Part shown: positions 5,172-5,484 of the stretch, one piece after another | Layout of the letters: each line of letters starts with the position of its first letter | Position numbering within the stretch: position 1 is the first letter of the stretch | Source of the DNA: Bacteroidota bacterium | GTDB lineage: Bacteria > Bacteroidota > Bacteroidia > Chitinophagales > Saprospiraceae | Direction of reading: 5' to 3' | Length of the DNA: 5,484 nt | NCBI GenBank assembly: GCA_018969455.1 | Contig: JAGWYI010000311.1 | Coordinates: 1 to 5,484, forward strand | Translations under genes and position numbers: made by a program | Notes under the pieces: generated by a model | The model's database searches: none | What the model saw: only the letters and a program-made list of their open reading frames with translations | What the model was told of the DNA's origin: nothing

Positions 5172-5484
5172 ATGCAAAAGCCTACCTATAACGAACTCCT
5201 TGAAGCAGGTTGCCACTTCGGTCACTTGCGGAAAAAGTGGAACCCCAAAATGACGCCCTATATCTTTATGGAGCACAAGGGCATCCACATCATCGATCTG
5301 AACCGCACCGCCGAATGCCTCGAACGCTCGGCCATCGCCATGAAAGCACTGGCTAAAAGCGGTAAAAAGATCATGTTTGTCGCTACCAAAAAACAAGCCC
5401 GCGAAATCGTTCAAAAAGCAGCCGAAAGCGTCGGTATGCCCTATGTTACCGAACGCTGGCTCGGTGGTATGATGACCAACTTCA
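5172..5484 (+). CDS. rpsB: Small ribosomal subunit protein S2 (uS2), N-terminal part
   Basis: The first 104 codons of rpsB are present and the window ends inside codon 105; a full S2 is normally about 230-280 residues. S2 is a late-binding 30S protein that helps recruit S1-type functions to the subunit. Diagnostic segments are YNELLEAGCHFGHLRKKWNP (6-25), KMTPYIFMEHKGIHIIDLNR (26-45), KKIMFVATKKQAREIV (65-80) and the signature YVTERWLGGMMTNF (91-104). The ATG at 5172 gives the N-terminus MQKPTYNELL expected for Bacteroidota S2; no Shine-Dalgarno is present (TTTTGACC precedes it). It lies 79 bp behind rpsI, with no exact Bacteroidota promoter in the spacer, so it is probably transcribed from the rplM promoter. 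tsf is the usual next gene but lies outside the window. Confidence 0.98.
   Translation, partial: MQKPTYNELLEAGCHFGHLRKKWNPKMTPYIFMEHKGIHIIDLNRTAECLERSAIAMKALAKSGKKIMFVATKKQAREIVQKAAESVGMPYVTERWLGGMMTNF

Overview
The window looks like ordinary chromosome of a member of the Bacteroidota. Three things point there. The ribosomal protein sequences have the Bacteroidota form, for example the S2 N-terminus MQKPTYNELLEAGCHFGHL. An MoxR ATPase, a DUF4350 membrane protein and a DUF58 protein sit together. A near-perfect Bacteroidota-type promoter (TTTG, 20 bp, TACCTTTG) precedes rplM, and the start codons have A/T-rich upstream regions with no clear Shine-Dalgarno sequence. Base composition is moderate. 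A non-flavobacterial group such as Saprospiria or Chitinophagia is possible, but I cannot prove it from this sequence.

Layout. Positions 1-58 carry the last codons of a plus-strand gene that begins outside the window. It converges on a three-gene minus-strand operon, transcribed from right to left: DUF58 protein (3815-2502), DUF4350 membrane protein (2485-1169) and MoxR AAA+ ATPase (1085-66). A 354-bp divergent intergenic region (3816-4169) holds the promoter of the ribosomal operon, a weaker candidate promoter for the DUF58 operon, and several dyad symmetries. The plus strand then carries rplM (L13), rpsI (S9) and the first 104 codons of rpsB (S2), cut by the window end.

How the genes fit together. 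MoxR ATPases are commonly encoded beside DUF58/VWA-like proteins. The family model is that the ATPase remodels or activates a client with help from the VWA-like partner, often at the cell envelope. The DUF58 protein (two N-terminal membrane segments) and the DUF4350 protein (two membrane segments) would place this module at the inner membrane; its actual substrate is unknown. The rplM-rpsI-rpsB cluster is a standard translation operon, probably continuing into tsf beyond the window.

I found no convincing undescribed system. The points most worth a second look are a C10 homopolymer in the rpsI-rpsB spacer, two mutually exclusive hairpins in the short rplM leader, an imperfect 18-bp palindrome at the likely DUF58 promoter, and the compact gene order of the MoxR module.
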